A DNA stretch of 7,763 nt from Propionibacteriaceae bacterium (lineage in GTDB: Bacteria > Actinomycetota > Actinomycetes > Propionibacteriales > Propionibacteriaceae): contig JAJTCL010000118.1 of the NCBI GenBank assembly GCA_021323255.1, forward strand, positions 1 through 7,763, in the 5' to 3' direction. This document shows positions 1-7,027 of this stretch, in pieces (position 1 is the first letter of the stretch; the number at the start of each line of letters is the position of its first letter). The translations under genes and the position numbers were made by a program. The notes below the pieces were generated by a model. That model had not been told where the DNA came from and did not search any database. It saw only the letters and a list, made by a program, of their open reading frames with translations.

Positions 1-1367
1 TTTTCGACGTCTTTGACATCATCGCCGACCAGGCCATCGGGAATGGTCCCCGACTTGGGGCCCTCATTCAAGGTGATCGTGACGATGCTGTTCACATCCA
101 CCTCGGTGCCGCCGACGGGGTCCTGCTCCGTGATCGTGCCTTTGGTTTCCTCGTTGCCGTTGACTTTCTTGACTTCGACCTGAAGGTTGTTCGCAATGAG
201 CTGGCCGCGCGCCTCCGGCTCGGTCAACTCGAGCACATTCGGAACCTCGACCCGCTCGACCGCAGGCGGCGTCGTGAACACCTGGTAGAGCGCCCAACCT
301 CCGAGGCCTAACGCCAGCACGATCAGCGCACTGATGAGGATTGCCAGGCCGACGCGGCTCTTGCGAGGTTCCTCTTCCTCGTAGTCCTCTTCCTGAAGTT
401 CCTCCGGAGGGACAACGGTTGGCGGCCCAGCCACATGAGTGGGGGTGTCATATGCATTGGCAGCCATCGCTCCTGCTGCCATGGGCACCACCGCAGTTGT
501 CGCCTGCGCGGTGGGCTGCTGGCCGGAGAGCAAGCGAGTGAGGTCGGCCTTCATCTCCATGGCGGATTGGTAGCGGTCGGCGGGGTCCTTGGCGAGTGCT
601 TTGAGGACGACCGCGTCGATCTCAGGAGTAATCTCCGGGTCCAGCTGGCTGGGCGGGGTTGGAGCCTCGCGTACGTGTTGGTAGGCAACACTCACCGGAG
701 AGTCGCCGACGAAGGGCGGCCGACCGACAAGCAACTCATAGAGCAAGCAACCGGTGGAGTAGAGGTCACTGCGGGCGTCTACTGTCTCGCCACGGGCCTG
801 CTCCGGCGAGAGGTACTGAGCCGTTCCAATGACTGCTGCGGTCTGGGTCATGGTGGCACTGGTGTCTGCCACAGCCCGGGCGATGCCAAAGTCCATCACC
901 TTGACCTCGCCGTTGGGGGTGAGCATCACGTTGGCGGGTTTGATGTCGCGGTGCACGATGCCGGCCTTGTGGCTGTAGCTCAGGGCGTCCAAGACACCTT
1001 GAGTGAGTTCCATCGCCCGCTCGGGCAGGATCTTGCGTCCCTCGCGGAGCACATCCCGTAACGTCGAGCCCTCGACCAGTTCCATCACGATGTAGGGGAC
1101 CGCAACGCCCGACAGCGGATCGATCTCCTCGCCGGTGTCGTAGACGGCGACGATCGTCGGGTGGTTCAGGCCCGCGGCGGACTGAGCTTCGCGGCGAAAC
1201 CGAGCCTGAAACGTCGGGTCGATAGCGAGGTCAGTACGCAGCTGCTTAACCGCAACGGACCGCCCGAGCCGTTGGTCGATTGCACGGCGTACCTCCGCCA
1301 TGCCGCCGCGGCCCAACGGCTCGCCCAGTTCGTAGCGGCCCCCGACCGTCGTTGGGCTGCTAGTCAT
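1..1367 (-). CDS. pknB: Ser/Thr protein kinase PknB with PASTA domains (3' end cut by window edge)
   Basis: Transmembrane Ser/Thr kinase that phosphorylates cell-wall and division proteins in response to muropeptide or lipid II fragments bound outside the cell. The 455 visible residues show, in order: a kinase domain at about 11-276; an acidic then basic juxtamembrane linker (EEDYEEEEPRK, about 326-336); one membrane helix at about 339-361; a complete PASTA repeat from VPNV (375) to about 437; and the start of a second PASTA (TIPDGL) running off the window. Kinase landmarks are the glycine loop GRGGMAEV (19-26), VAVK with Lys41, Glu60 in FRREA, HRDIKPAN (139-146), DFG (159-161) and SPE (187-189). 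The activation loop TMTQTAAVIGTAQYLSPE closely matches M. tuberculosis PknB as I recall it, so Thr174 and Thr176 are the likely autophosphorylation sites. The C-terminus and PASTA number cannot be seen. It lies last in the visible operon, about 250 nt after pbpA. Confidence 0.95.
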   Translation of the reverse strand, partial: MTSSPTTVGGRYELGEPLGRGGMAEVRRAIDQRLGRSVAVKQLRTDLAIDPTFQARFRREAQSAAGLNHPTIVAVYDTGEEIDPLSGVAVPYIVMELVEGSTLRDVLREGRKILPERAMELTQGVLDALSYSHKAGIVHRDIKPANVMLTPNGEVKVMDFGIARAVADTSATMTQTAAVIGTAQYLSPEQARGETVDARSDLYSTGCLLYELLVGRPPFVGDSPVSVAYQHVREAPTPPSQLDPEITPEIDAVVLKALAKDPADRYQSAMEMKADLTRLLSGQQPTAQATTAVVPMAAGAMAANAYDTPTHVAGPPTVVPPEELQEEDYEEEEPRKSRVGLAILISALIVLALGLGGWALYQVFTTPPAVERVEVPNVLELTEPEARGQLIANNLQVEVKKVNGNEETKGTITEQDPVGGTEVDVNSIVTITLNEGPKSGTIPDGLVGDDVKDVE

Positions 1368-1376
1368 CCCCATGTT

Positions 1377-1383
1377 CCTCCCT
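1377..1383 (-). promoter_or_regulatory. Ribosome binding site of pknB with two candidate ATGs
   Basis: On the minus strand the sequence reads AGGGAGG, then AAC, then ATG GGG ATG ACT. The Shine-Dalgarno motif lies only 3 nt from the first ATG (1373) but 9 nt from the second in-frame ATG (1367). I chose 1367 on spacing; starting at 1373 would only add Met-Gly. A strong site of its own fits a gene translated independently of pbpA, unlike the coupled genes upstream. Confidence 0.7.
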
Positions 1384-1444
1384 CGACCCCGGTTGCCATT
1401 GTCGGCCATAGGCCCCCGGAGCGCGAAATGGCCCATCTAGCGGT

Positions 1445-1491
1445 GCAGGCTCCTGCAGTCGTCGGAGCGAGCAGCTCGTCATAGCGCCGCT
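1445..1491. repeat. 47-bp direct repeat, copy A
   Basis: Matches 1592-1638 at 46 of 47 positions, with an offset of 147 bp; the single difference is G at 1465 against C at 1612. It begins GCAGGCTCCTGCAGTCGTC and ends TAGCGCCGCT. Copy A lies wholly in the spacer. It corresponds to one arm of the neighbouring palindrome plus the 10 bp that form the pbpA 3' end in copy B. It could be a duplication of the pbpA end or a second, truncated copy of a dispersed element. Confidence 0.92.
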
Positions 1492-1508
1492 GTATTGAAT
1501 GGGCATTC

Positions 1509-1628
1509 TGACAAGCTGCTCGCACGTTGCGACTCCTTCGTCGCCTGCAGCGCAGCTACTTCCTAACGGGTCTCGTTGGTCACGCTGCGCCGCAGGCTCC
1601 TGCAGTCGTCGCAGCGAGCAGCTCGTCA
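1509..1628. repeat. 120-bp imperfect palindromic element (candidate structured RNA / MITE-like repeat)
   Basis: The arms 1509-1555 and 1582-1628 are inverted copies. The outer arm TGACAAGCTGCTCGC pairs with the complement of TGACGAGCTGCTCGC (14 of 15). After a 4-nt insertion (ACGT) in the left arm, TGCGAC matches exactly. The inner block CCTGCAGCGCAGC matches CCTGCGGCGCAGC (12 of 13). The unmatched middles hold their own small hairpins: GCGAC/GTCGC on the left and GCAGG/CCTGC on the right. The 26-nt centre contains AACG/CGTT. Transcribed leftward with the operon, it could fold into a long branched stem starting at the pbpA stop codon. Roles in termination, attenuation, mRNA processing or simple mobility are all possible. 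No transposase or clear target-site duplication is present. Confidence 0.72.
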
Positions 1629-1638
1629 TAGCGCCGCT
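1592..1638. repeat. 47-bp direct repeat, copy B, overlapping the pbpA 3' end
   Basis: Second copy of the 47-bp repeat, differing from copy A at one base. Positions 1629-1638 encode the last residues of PbpA (Ala-Ala-Leu plus part of a codon), and 1626-1628 is the pbpA stop codon, so the repeat straddles the gene end. The rest forms the right arm of the palindrome at 1509-1628. Confidence 0.92.
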
Positions 1639-3062
1639 TCCATAGTCGCCTTGGCGATGGGGGCTGCGAGCCGTCCGCCGCCGATGTCGTTCCGCGGGAT
1701 ATCGGCGTCTTCGACGATGACCGCGACGGCAATCTTCGGGTCGTCCAGCGGCGCAAAAGAGGTGAACCACGCGAACGGCTTGCGCTTGGGATCCGACTGA
1801 GCCGTACCGGTCTTGCCACCCACCTCGACGCCCGGAATCTGCGCATTGCGTCCGGTACCCTCGCTGACCACCACCGACATCATTTGCTGCAGCTCTTTGG
1901 CGTTCTCTGGGGTCATGGCAGTCGAGAGGGCGTCGGGTTTGTGAGTCTGGATGGGCTGCAGGTCCTGAGCTCGCACCGTGCTCACAATGTAGGGGTCCAT
2001 CAGCACCCCGTCGTTGGCGATCGCGGCTGACACCATCGCCATCTGCAAAGGGCTAGCCGCAACGTCGTACTGGCCGATCGCGCTCAGCGCCAGCTGGGCC
2101 TCATCCAGCTTGTCGGGAAATTGGCTGGCCACACCCTTGAGGTCGGCCAGGTGCCGCCTGTCGAAGCCGAAAAGCTGGGCTTGCTCCCGAAGCTTGTCCT
2201 CACCGACCTCAAGACCCAGGTTGGCGAATGCGGTATTACAGGAGACTTTGAGTGCCTGGGTCATCGTGATCTCGGTACCGCCGCAGTCGCTGGAGTTGGG
2301 CAGGGACACGCGGGTACCCGGCAACTTCAGCCGATCCGGGGACTCCACCAGGGAGTCTGGGGTCTTGCCGTCGGCGAGTGCGGCAGCGGCCGTCACCAGT
2401 TTGAACGTCGAGCCGGGGGGATAGATCTCGCGTGCTGCTCGGTTGGACATCGGATGTTGCGGATTCGATGCCAGCCGGTCGTACGCCTTACCGGCAGCCT
2501 CGATGTCGTGGCTCGCAATGTCGTTCGGATCGAAGCTTGGGCTGGTCACCATGGCGAGCACGGCGCCTGTCTTGGGGTCCAGTGCGACGACTGCGCCTTT
2601 CTGATCGCCGAGCGCTGTCGCGGCAGCTTCCTGAATCTCGGGCACGATCGTGGTCTGGACGCTCGCCCCTTTCGGCGTCTTGTTGGTCGCGAGGTCGATC
2701 AATCGGCGAACGAAGAGGGCGTCGTCGGTACCGGAAAGCTGGGCGTTGTAGGTGCTCTCCAGCGCGGAGCTGCCGCGATCGTAGGAGTAGAAGCCGGTGA
2801 TTGCCGCATAGAGCTCATCGTCGGGATAGACACGTTGGTACTTGAAGCGGTCCTTCGCAGACACGGTCTTGGCGATCTCGGTCCGGCCGCCAGCCAAGAT
2901 CGCCCCGCGGTTCTGGGCGAATTCGGCATCCCGCACCCGCCGCTTCTGCGGCTGGCTGTCGAGCGTGGATTGCCGAAAAATGATCATGTACGTACCGTTG
3001 GCCAGCAGCAGCGCGAACATGATCATGGCGACAAAGGCGACGCGCCGGATGGGCTTGTTCAT
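1626..3062 (-). CDS. pbpA: Class B penicillin-binding protein PbpA (transpeptidase)
   Basis: Peptidoglycan transpeptidase, 478 residues, anchored in the membrane and acting outside the cell; partner of the SEDS glycosyltransferase encoded just upstream. A short basic N-terminus (MNKPIRR) leads into one membrane helix at about 8-29. A dimerisation/linker domain follows, then the transpeptidase domain from about 155. Catalytic motifs are all present: STFK (218-221, nucleophile Ser218), SCN (274-276) and KTGT (417-420). The start is set by the ATGA overlap with the rodA stop; upstream in-frame ATGs as far as 3506 would run through rodA and are rejected. Cys260 and Cys275 lie close together around the SxN motif and may form a disulfide, as reported for mycobacterial PBPA. 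The last codons and stop lie in the 47-bp repeat. Length and motifs are normal for the PbpA family. Confidence 0.96.
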   Translation of the reverse strand: MNKPIRRVAFVAMIMFALLLANGTYMIIFRQSTLDSQPQKRRVRDAEFAQNRGAILAGGRTEIAKTVSAKDRFKYQRVYPDDELYAAITGFYSYDRGSSALESTYNAQLSGTDDALFVRRLIDLATNKTPKGASVQTTIVPEIQEAAATALGDQKGAVVALDPKTGAVLAMVTSPSFDPNDIASHDIEAAGKAYDRLASNPQHPMSNRAAREIYPPGSTFKLVTAAAALADGKTPDSLVESPDRLKLPGTRVSLPNSSDCGGTEITMTQALKVSCNTAFANLGLEVGEDKLREQAQLFGFDRRHLADLKGVASQFPDKLDEAQLALSAIGQYDVAASPLQMAMVSAAIANDGVLMDPYIVSTVRAQDLQPIQTHKPDALSTAMTPENAKELQQMMSVVVSEGTGRNAQIPGVEVGGKTGTAQSDPKRKPFAWFTSFAPLDDPKIAVAVIVEDADIPRNDIGGGRLAAPIAKATMEAAL

Positions 3063-4435
3063 ACGCCCGCCTTGACAAGCTGGGTTTGCTCCAGATCTGG
3101 ATTGATGGGGGTGACCGTCGCGGCAGGCTTTCGCACCTGGTGGGAGATCACCAGAAGCAGGCCAGCGACGATCCAGTTGCAAATCAGCGAGGAGCCGCCC
3201 TGCGACATGAACGGGGTGGTGAGCCCGGTCAGCGGCAACAGCCGGGTTACCCCGCCGATGATGGTGAATACCTGCAGTGCCAAAGCGAACGACAGGCCGG
3301 TGGCCAGCAGCTTGCCGAACGGCTCCCGACACTGCAGAGCGATCCGCAGGCCTCGGGCCACGATCAACCCGTAGATCATGATCACTGCCATGAGGCCGGT
3401 CATACCGAGCTCTTCTCCGATCGCAGCGGCAATGAAGTCGCTGCGAGCTAACGGTGTGAGGCCTGGTCGGCCCAGCCCGAGGCCGGTCCCCAGCAGACCG
3501 CCCCAAGCCATGCCGAACTGGGCAGCGATCACTTGGTAATAGGCGTCGAAGTCAGAGAAGGGATCGAGCCAGGCACCCACCCGGCGCCGGACATGGCTGA
3601 AATTCAGGTAGCCGAAGTAGGCCCCCGCCGCAAAGAGCAGGGTGCCCAGCACTGCCCAGCCGGCCCGCTCGGTAGAGACGTAGAGCATCATCACGAAGAG
3701 TCCGAAGAACAGCAATGAGGTTCCCAGGTCCCGTTGCCACACCAAGATCGCAAGACTGATCAGCCACATCACCAGGATCGGGCCAAGATCGCGGGCCCGC
3801 GGCAGGTCGATGCCGAGCACGCGATAACCGGCGAGCGCGAGGACGTCACGTTTTTCGACGAGATAGGAGGCGAAGGCGATCGCGAGCAAGACCTTGGCGG
3901 CCTCAGCGGGTTGGAAACTGTAGGGACCGACCTGGATCCAGATCTGGGCGCCGAACTTCTCCGTGCCGAGACCAGGGACCAGCGGAAGCAGCAATAGCAC
4001 GATGCCGGCGAGGCCGATGGTGTAGGTGAACCCCTGCAGTGGCCGGTGATCGTTGAGCCAGGTGACGACCAGGATGAACATGAGAACGCCGAGCGCGGTC
4101 CAGATCAGCTGCTGACGGGCGCCGTTGAGAGGCGGCTCGTTGATCAGATCAATGCGGTGGATCATGACCAAGCCCAGACCATTGAGCAAGATCACGCAGG
4201 GCAGGATCACCGGATCGGCGTAGGGAAGCCGCCAGCGGACCGCAATGTGGGCCAATGCAGCGACCAGGCTGCAGATGCCGGCCACGTAGGGAAAGGCAGT
4301 CGACAACTCACCTGTGACATTGAGGTCTACCAGCGCGTACGCCCCGAGCGCCAGCCCCAGCGCGAAGATGATCAGAGCCAGTTCAACCCCGCGCCGTTTG
4401 CGCGGGACAACGGCGACAGGTGCCATATCTCGCAT
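3059..4435 (-). CDS. rodA: SEDS-family peptidoglycan glycosyltransferase RodA/FtsW
   Basis: Polytopic membrane protein of 458 residues that polymerises lipid II into glycan strands and works with a class B PBP, here PbpA. Many hydrophobic segments run from about residue 18 to 432, consistent with the 10-helix SEDS fold. Family signatures are QRDLGTSL (234-241), WLDPFSD (289-295, whose Asp291 sits where the proposed catalytic aspartate lies), DFIAAAIGEELG (333-344) and the C-terminal PLTGLTTPFMSQGGSS (401-416). The start ATG at 4435 comes 2 nt after the pstP stop and lacks a strong ribosome binding site, so translation is probably coupled; Met4 is a possible alternative start. Its stop overlaps the pbpA start by 4 nt. 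I name it rodA rather than ftsW from its place in this cluster, because sequence alone does not separate the two firmly. Confidence 0.95.
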   Translation of the reverse strand: MRDMAPVAVVPRKRRGVELALIIFALGLALGAYALVDLNVTGELSTAFPYVAGICSLVAALAHIAVRWRLPYADPVILPCVILLNGLGLVMIHRIDLINEPPLNGARQQLIWTALGVLMFILVVTWLNDHRPLQGFTYTIGLAGIVLLLLPLVPGLGTEKFGAQIWIQVGPYSFQPAEAAKVLLAIAFASYLVEKRDVLALAGYRVLGIDLPRARDLGPILVMWLISLAILVWQRDLGTSLLFFGLFVMMLYVSTERAGWAVLGTLLFAAGAYFGYLNFSHVRRRVGAWLDPFSDFDAYYQVIAAQFGMAWGGLLGTGLGLGRPGLTPLARSDFIAAAIGEELGMTGLMAVIMIYGLIVARGLRIALQCREPFGKLLATGLSFALALQVFTIIGGVTRLLPLTGLTTPFMSQGGSSLICNWIVAGLLLVISHQVRKPAATVTPINPDLEQTQLVKAGV

Positions 4436-4437
4436 GT

Positions 4438-5796
4438 TCAGCAGCTCGGCCCCGTCGGACCAGTGGCGTTCGCCGAGGGTGTCGGACTTGGCTTGCCGCT
4501 GGGCTTCTCGCTCGGTCGAGGGCTCGGTTTGGGCCCTGAGGTGGGCCGGGGCCGCGGCGAAGTCGTCGGCTGTGGGCCGGCACAGGTCTTGGCTGCCTCA
4601 GTCAGCTCGGCGACCGTCGCCCGGGCAGAATCCAGGCTCGGTACATCGATGTTGGCTTTGACCTGCTCCTGATAGAACGGTGGCAACTCGCTCACCGCCA
4701 GCTGTTGAACCTCGTAGACCCGCGACAAAGACAGCCCAGGGAGTCCTTCCGACAGTCCCTGGAAGATCGCGACCTTGTCCTGGTCTGCGCCCACGAAATA
4801 TTGGGTGCGTGTCCAACCGTATGCCATTCCCACTCCGGCAACCGCGACCAGGAGCAGCACGAGCAGACCGACGAGCGGGCGGCGGAAGCGTCGTTGGTGC
4901 GGCGCCTGAGGGGTATAACGCTCCTCATCGGCAACCGGAGTCGGCTCGAAGTCTGCGAGGTTGGTGACCAAGATCTCTTCTGGGTCATCCTCCTCGGCCG
5001 ACAGGGCGCGGGTCTTGCTGTCGGCCGGATTGGGATGCTCTGATGCAGCACCGAGCACGATCACATCGTCGGTGCCTCCAGATTCCACAACATCGGCAAC
5101 GATCACTGTGATGTTGTCGATCCCGCCCTGATGAAGAGACTCGCTGATGAGGCGCTCGGCGACATCCTTCAGGTCAGGCAGCTGCACGGCGACCTCGATC
5201 ACGTCATCCTCGATCAAGCCGCAGACGCCGTCACTGCAGAACAGCAGCCGGTCACCTGGCATGACCGGGACGAGGGCCAGGTCAGGGTCGTTGGTTGGCT
5301 GACCATTCAGGACCTTCAACAGCAGCGAGCGGTGCGGGTGGTTCGCGGCTTCGGCTTCGCTGATCTTCCCGTCATCGACCAGGGACTGCACCCAGGTGTG
5401 ATCGTGTGTCAGCCGTTCCAGGTGACCGTCGCGGTACAGGTAGGCGCGGCTGTCCCCGATGTGCGCGAGACCGAGACTGCTGCCGTCGAACATGGCGCCG
5501 GTGACCGTCGTGCCCATGCCCTCCAGGGAAAGGTCTGAATCAACCAGGTCCGCGATCTTGTCGTTGGCTTGGTGGATGGCCAGTGCCAGCACCTCGAGCA
5601 TGTCATCGCCCGCAGTGGGACTGTCGATCTTCCGTATCGTGTCGATCGCCACGGCGGAGGCAAGATCACCAGCGGCTGCCCCGCCCATGCCGTCGGCGAC
5701 GATGAGCAGATGCGGGCTCGCGTAACCGGAGTCCTGGTTGTTCTTCCGGATCAATCCGATCTCGGAATGAGCGACGTAGCTCAGCTGGAGGGTCAT
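4438..5796 (-). CDS. pstP: Membrane PP2C-family Ser/Thr phosphatase PstP
   Basis: Metal-dependent protein phosphatase, 452 residues, that removes phosphates placed by PknB on itself and its targets. The cytoplasmic PP2C domain (about 5-237) has KNNQD (18-22), VADGMGG (33-39, metal ligand Asp35), AHIGDSRAYL (111-120), LTHDHTWV (129-136), CSDGVCGLI (187-195, Asp189) and DNITVIV (227-233, Asp227). An acidic linker leads to a basic patch (QRRFRR) and one membrane helix at about 308-327. Outside the membrane lie a domain of about 80 residues and then a Pro/Ser/Lys-rich tail (about 408-441). The tail ends in a C-terminal cysteine (Cys452); the only other cysteine in this outer part is Cys405. The start lies 4 nt after the fhaB stop, with only a weak GGAG about 13 nt upstream, suggesting coupling. 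Domain order matches mycobacterial PstP; the proline-rich tail seems species-specific. Confidence 0.96.
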   Translation of the reverse strand: MTLQLSYVAHSEIGLIRKNNQDSGYASPHLLIVADGMGGAAAGDLASAVAIDTIRKIDSPTAGDDMLEVLALAIHQANDKIADLVDSDLSLEGMGTTVTGAMFDGSSLGLAHIGDSRAYLYRDGHLERLTHDHTWVQSLVDDGKISEAEAANHPHRSLLLKVLNGQPTNDPDLALVPVMPGDRLLFCSDGVCGLIEDDVIEVAVQLPDLKDVAERLISESLHQGGIDNITVIVADVVESGGTDDVIVLGAASEHPNPADSKTRALSAEEDDPEEILVTNLADFEPTPVADEERYTPQAPHQRRFRRPLVGLLVLLLVAVAGVGMAYGWTRTQYFVGADQDKVAIFQGLSEGLPGLSLSRVYEVQQLAVSELPPFYQEQVKANIDVPSLDSARATVAELTEAAKTCAGPQPTTSPRPRPTSGPKPSPRPSEKPSGKPSPTPSANATGPTGPSC

Positions 5797-5800
5797 CTGA

Positions 5801-6280
5801 TCACGGCTCCAGCCTCAGCATGGTCTTGCCGATGCGTACCGTGTCGGCAAGCGTGATCGTGGTCGGCGCGGTAATCCGCTGGCCGTTCACGTAGGTGCCA
5901 TTCGTGGAGCCGAGATCCTCGATGTAGATGCCGGTCGGGGCACCGACGACGCGGGCGTGCCGAGTGGAAACGTAATCGTCGTCCAAGATCAGCTGGCAAT
6001 CTGCGCTCCGGCCGATCATGATCACTCCGCCAGCCAGGTCTGCGGAGAGGCCGGCCTGGTTGCCCTGGGAGATCATGAACACTCGAGGCTGGCCACGCTG
6101 CCGCTTGGCCTTCTTGGGCGGTGGCGGCGGCGTCTCCAGCTCCTGCGGTTGCGGCTGGTCTGAGGCCCGAACCGTCTTGCCGAACAGGTCACTCCGGATC
6201 ACCGAGACTGCGGAGAGGATGAACAACCAGAGCAGAGCCAGGAAGACCACCTTGATGATCAGGAGCGCGATTTCCGACAT
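5801..6280 (-). CDS. fhaB: Membrane-anchored FHA-domain protein FhaB
   Basis: Small protein of 159 residues: an N-terminal membrane helix (about 4-27), a polar linker with a run of five prolines (51-55) and a basic stretch (KKAKRQR), then a C-terminal FHA domain (about 66-157). Phosphothreonine-binding signatures are IGR (89-91), STRHAR (105-110) and DLGSTNGTYVNG (122-133), so the binding site looks intact. In mycobacteria the equivalent protein (FhaB/FipA) joins phosphorylated partners to the division machinery; a like role is inferred here. Its start lies 6 nt after the fhaA stop and has little Shine-Dalgarno character. Both size and architecture are usual for the family. Confidence 0.93.
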   Translation of the reverse strand: MSEIALLIIKVVFLALLWLFILSAVSVIRSDLFGKTVRASDQPQPQELETPPPPPKKAKRQRGQPRVFMISQGNQAGLSADLAGGVIMIGRSADCQLILDDDYVSTRHARVVGAPTGIYIEDLGSTNGTYVNGQRITAPTTITLADTVRIGKTMLRLEP

Positions 6281-6286
6281 TGCGTC

Positions 6287-7000
6287 TCATCGTCCGGCGG
6301 GAGCATGGATGAGCATGCGGGTGGACCCGATCTCGATCCGTGATCCCTCCTGGAGGACGGCATGTTGCACCCGTTGTCCGTTCACCATGATGCCGTTGGT
6401 GGAACCCAGATCGACGATGTCGATCTGCAAGCCCGGACCTGCCGGGTTCACCCGGATCTGCGCGTGCCGGCGCGAGATGCCGGGGTCGTTGATGCGCAGG
6501 TCGGCCTCGCTCCCGCGACCGATCACCAGTCCCGGTGGCTGCAGTGGATGCCGCGTGCCATTGACTTCGAGCACAAGTGGCGCTCGGTTGATGGCGGTCT
6601 CACTTGCCCGACCAGAGCGTGGTGTGATGCCGGCGACCGCCTGAGAGGTGACGGTGAAGCGGCCGGTGGGCAGGTGGGAGTCAAGCTCGAAGCCGATCTT
6701 GACCGGGCCATTGAATACGTATCCCATTTCGCGGGCGTGGTTACGCAGCCCAGTCGCCAGTTCGGCCTTCAGCGTGTTGGCGTACGGGGCGAGCTTGTCA
6801 TGGTCGTGTTGGGAGAGGTGGACACTGAAGTCGTTGGGGACCAGGCGCTTGTTGCGGGACATCAGCTTGGCCTCCGCATCGAGTTCGCGCTGCAAACGCG
6901 CTGCGATCTCGACCGGCTGCACATCGCCCTTGAACGCGCGCGCGAAGACGCCGTTGACAGCGCCCTCCACTTTTTTCTCAAAGCGCGCGAAAATGCCCAT
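6287..7000 (-). CDS. fhaA: FHA-domain protein FhaA (DUF3662 plus FHA), compact form
   Basis: Cytoplasmic phosphothreonine reader of 237 residues. The N-terminal part (about 1-120; MGIFARFEKKVEGAVNGVF start, VEIAARLQREL, FSVHLS) is the DUF3662/FhaA N-terminal domain. The C-terminal FHA domain (about 142-233) has IGRGSEADL (160-168), SRRHAQIRV (176-184) and DLGSTNGIMVNG (197-208). In mycobacteria FhaA binds the phosphorylated pseudokinase domain of MviN and restrains peptidoglycan synthesis; the same is inferred here. The M. tuberculosis protein is, as I recall, over 500 residues with a long low-complexity linker. Here the linker is only about 20 residues (120-141) and nothing appears broken. 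The start ATG at 7000 follows AAGGAGG with a short 3-nt gap. It is the first gene of the leftward operon. Confidence 0.94.
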   Translation of the reverse strand: MGIFARFEKKVEGAVNGVFARAFKGDVQPVEIAARLQRELDAEAKLMSRNKRLVPNDFSVHLSQHDHDKLAPYANTLKAELATGLRNHAREMGYVFNGPVKIGFELDSHLPTGRFTVTSQAVAGITPRSGRASETAINRAPLVLEVNGTRHPLQPPGLVIGRGSEADLRINDPGISRRHAQIRVNPAGPGLQIDIVDLGSTNGIMVNGQRVQHAVLQEGSRIEIGSTRMLIHAPAGR

Positions 7001-7027
7001 GTCCCTCCTTCCCCGAGGTTCACCTAG

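Larger units (their letters stand above)
1374..1625. other. Long pbpA-pknB intergenic spacer, non-coding, repeat-rich
   Basis: About 250 nt without a convincing gene, in an operon whose other junctions run from a 4-nt overlap to 6 nt. It contains a 120-bp imperfect palindrome and one complete copy of a 47-bp direct repeat. The proximal 70 nt or so before pknB (1374-1444) look unique. A leftward open frame (1360-1770) crosses the spacer, but it lies out of frame over both flanking genes and looks like a repeat artefact. TTGTCA on the minus strand (1509-1514) resembles a -35 box but has no matching -10, so I do not call a promoter. No remnant of a pknA kinase is visible. Confidence 0.75.

Noticed and set aside
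1486..1514. Promoter for pknB starting from TTGTCA on the minus strand
   Set aside because: No -10-like hexamer at 15-19 nt; the sequence there is AGCGGC. TTGTCA is part of the palindrome arm.
1509..1628. Classical rho-independent terminator between pbpA and pknB
   Set aside because: The stem is long, interrupted and not followed by a T-run on the minus strand, so only attenuation or processing remains possible.
1445..1638. CRISPR-like array from the repeated 47-bp units
   Set aside because: Only two copies, one inside a coding end, with a 100-nt interval and no cas genes.
1360..1770. Leftward open frame crossing the pbpA-pknB spacer, with GAMTSCSLRRLQEPA appearing twice
   Set aside because: The repeated peptide is simply the 47-bp DNA repeat, kept in frame because the 147-bp offset divides by three. 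The frame overlaps pbpA out of phase, has no family likeness and no good start.
2121..3374. 417-residue rightward open frame opposite pbpA and rodA
   Set aside because: High-GC antisense shadow of two well-supported genes; its translation shows no recognisable domain. Other rightward frames from 435 to 7400 are rejected likewise.
3063..3506. N-terminal extension of PbpA to an ATG at 3506
   Set aside because: The extra 148 residues are rodA read in another frame. The true start at 3062 gives a signal-anchor N-terminus and an ATGA overlap.
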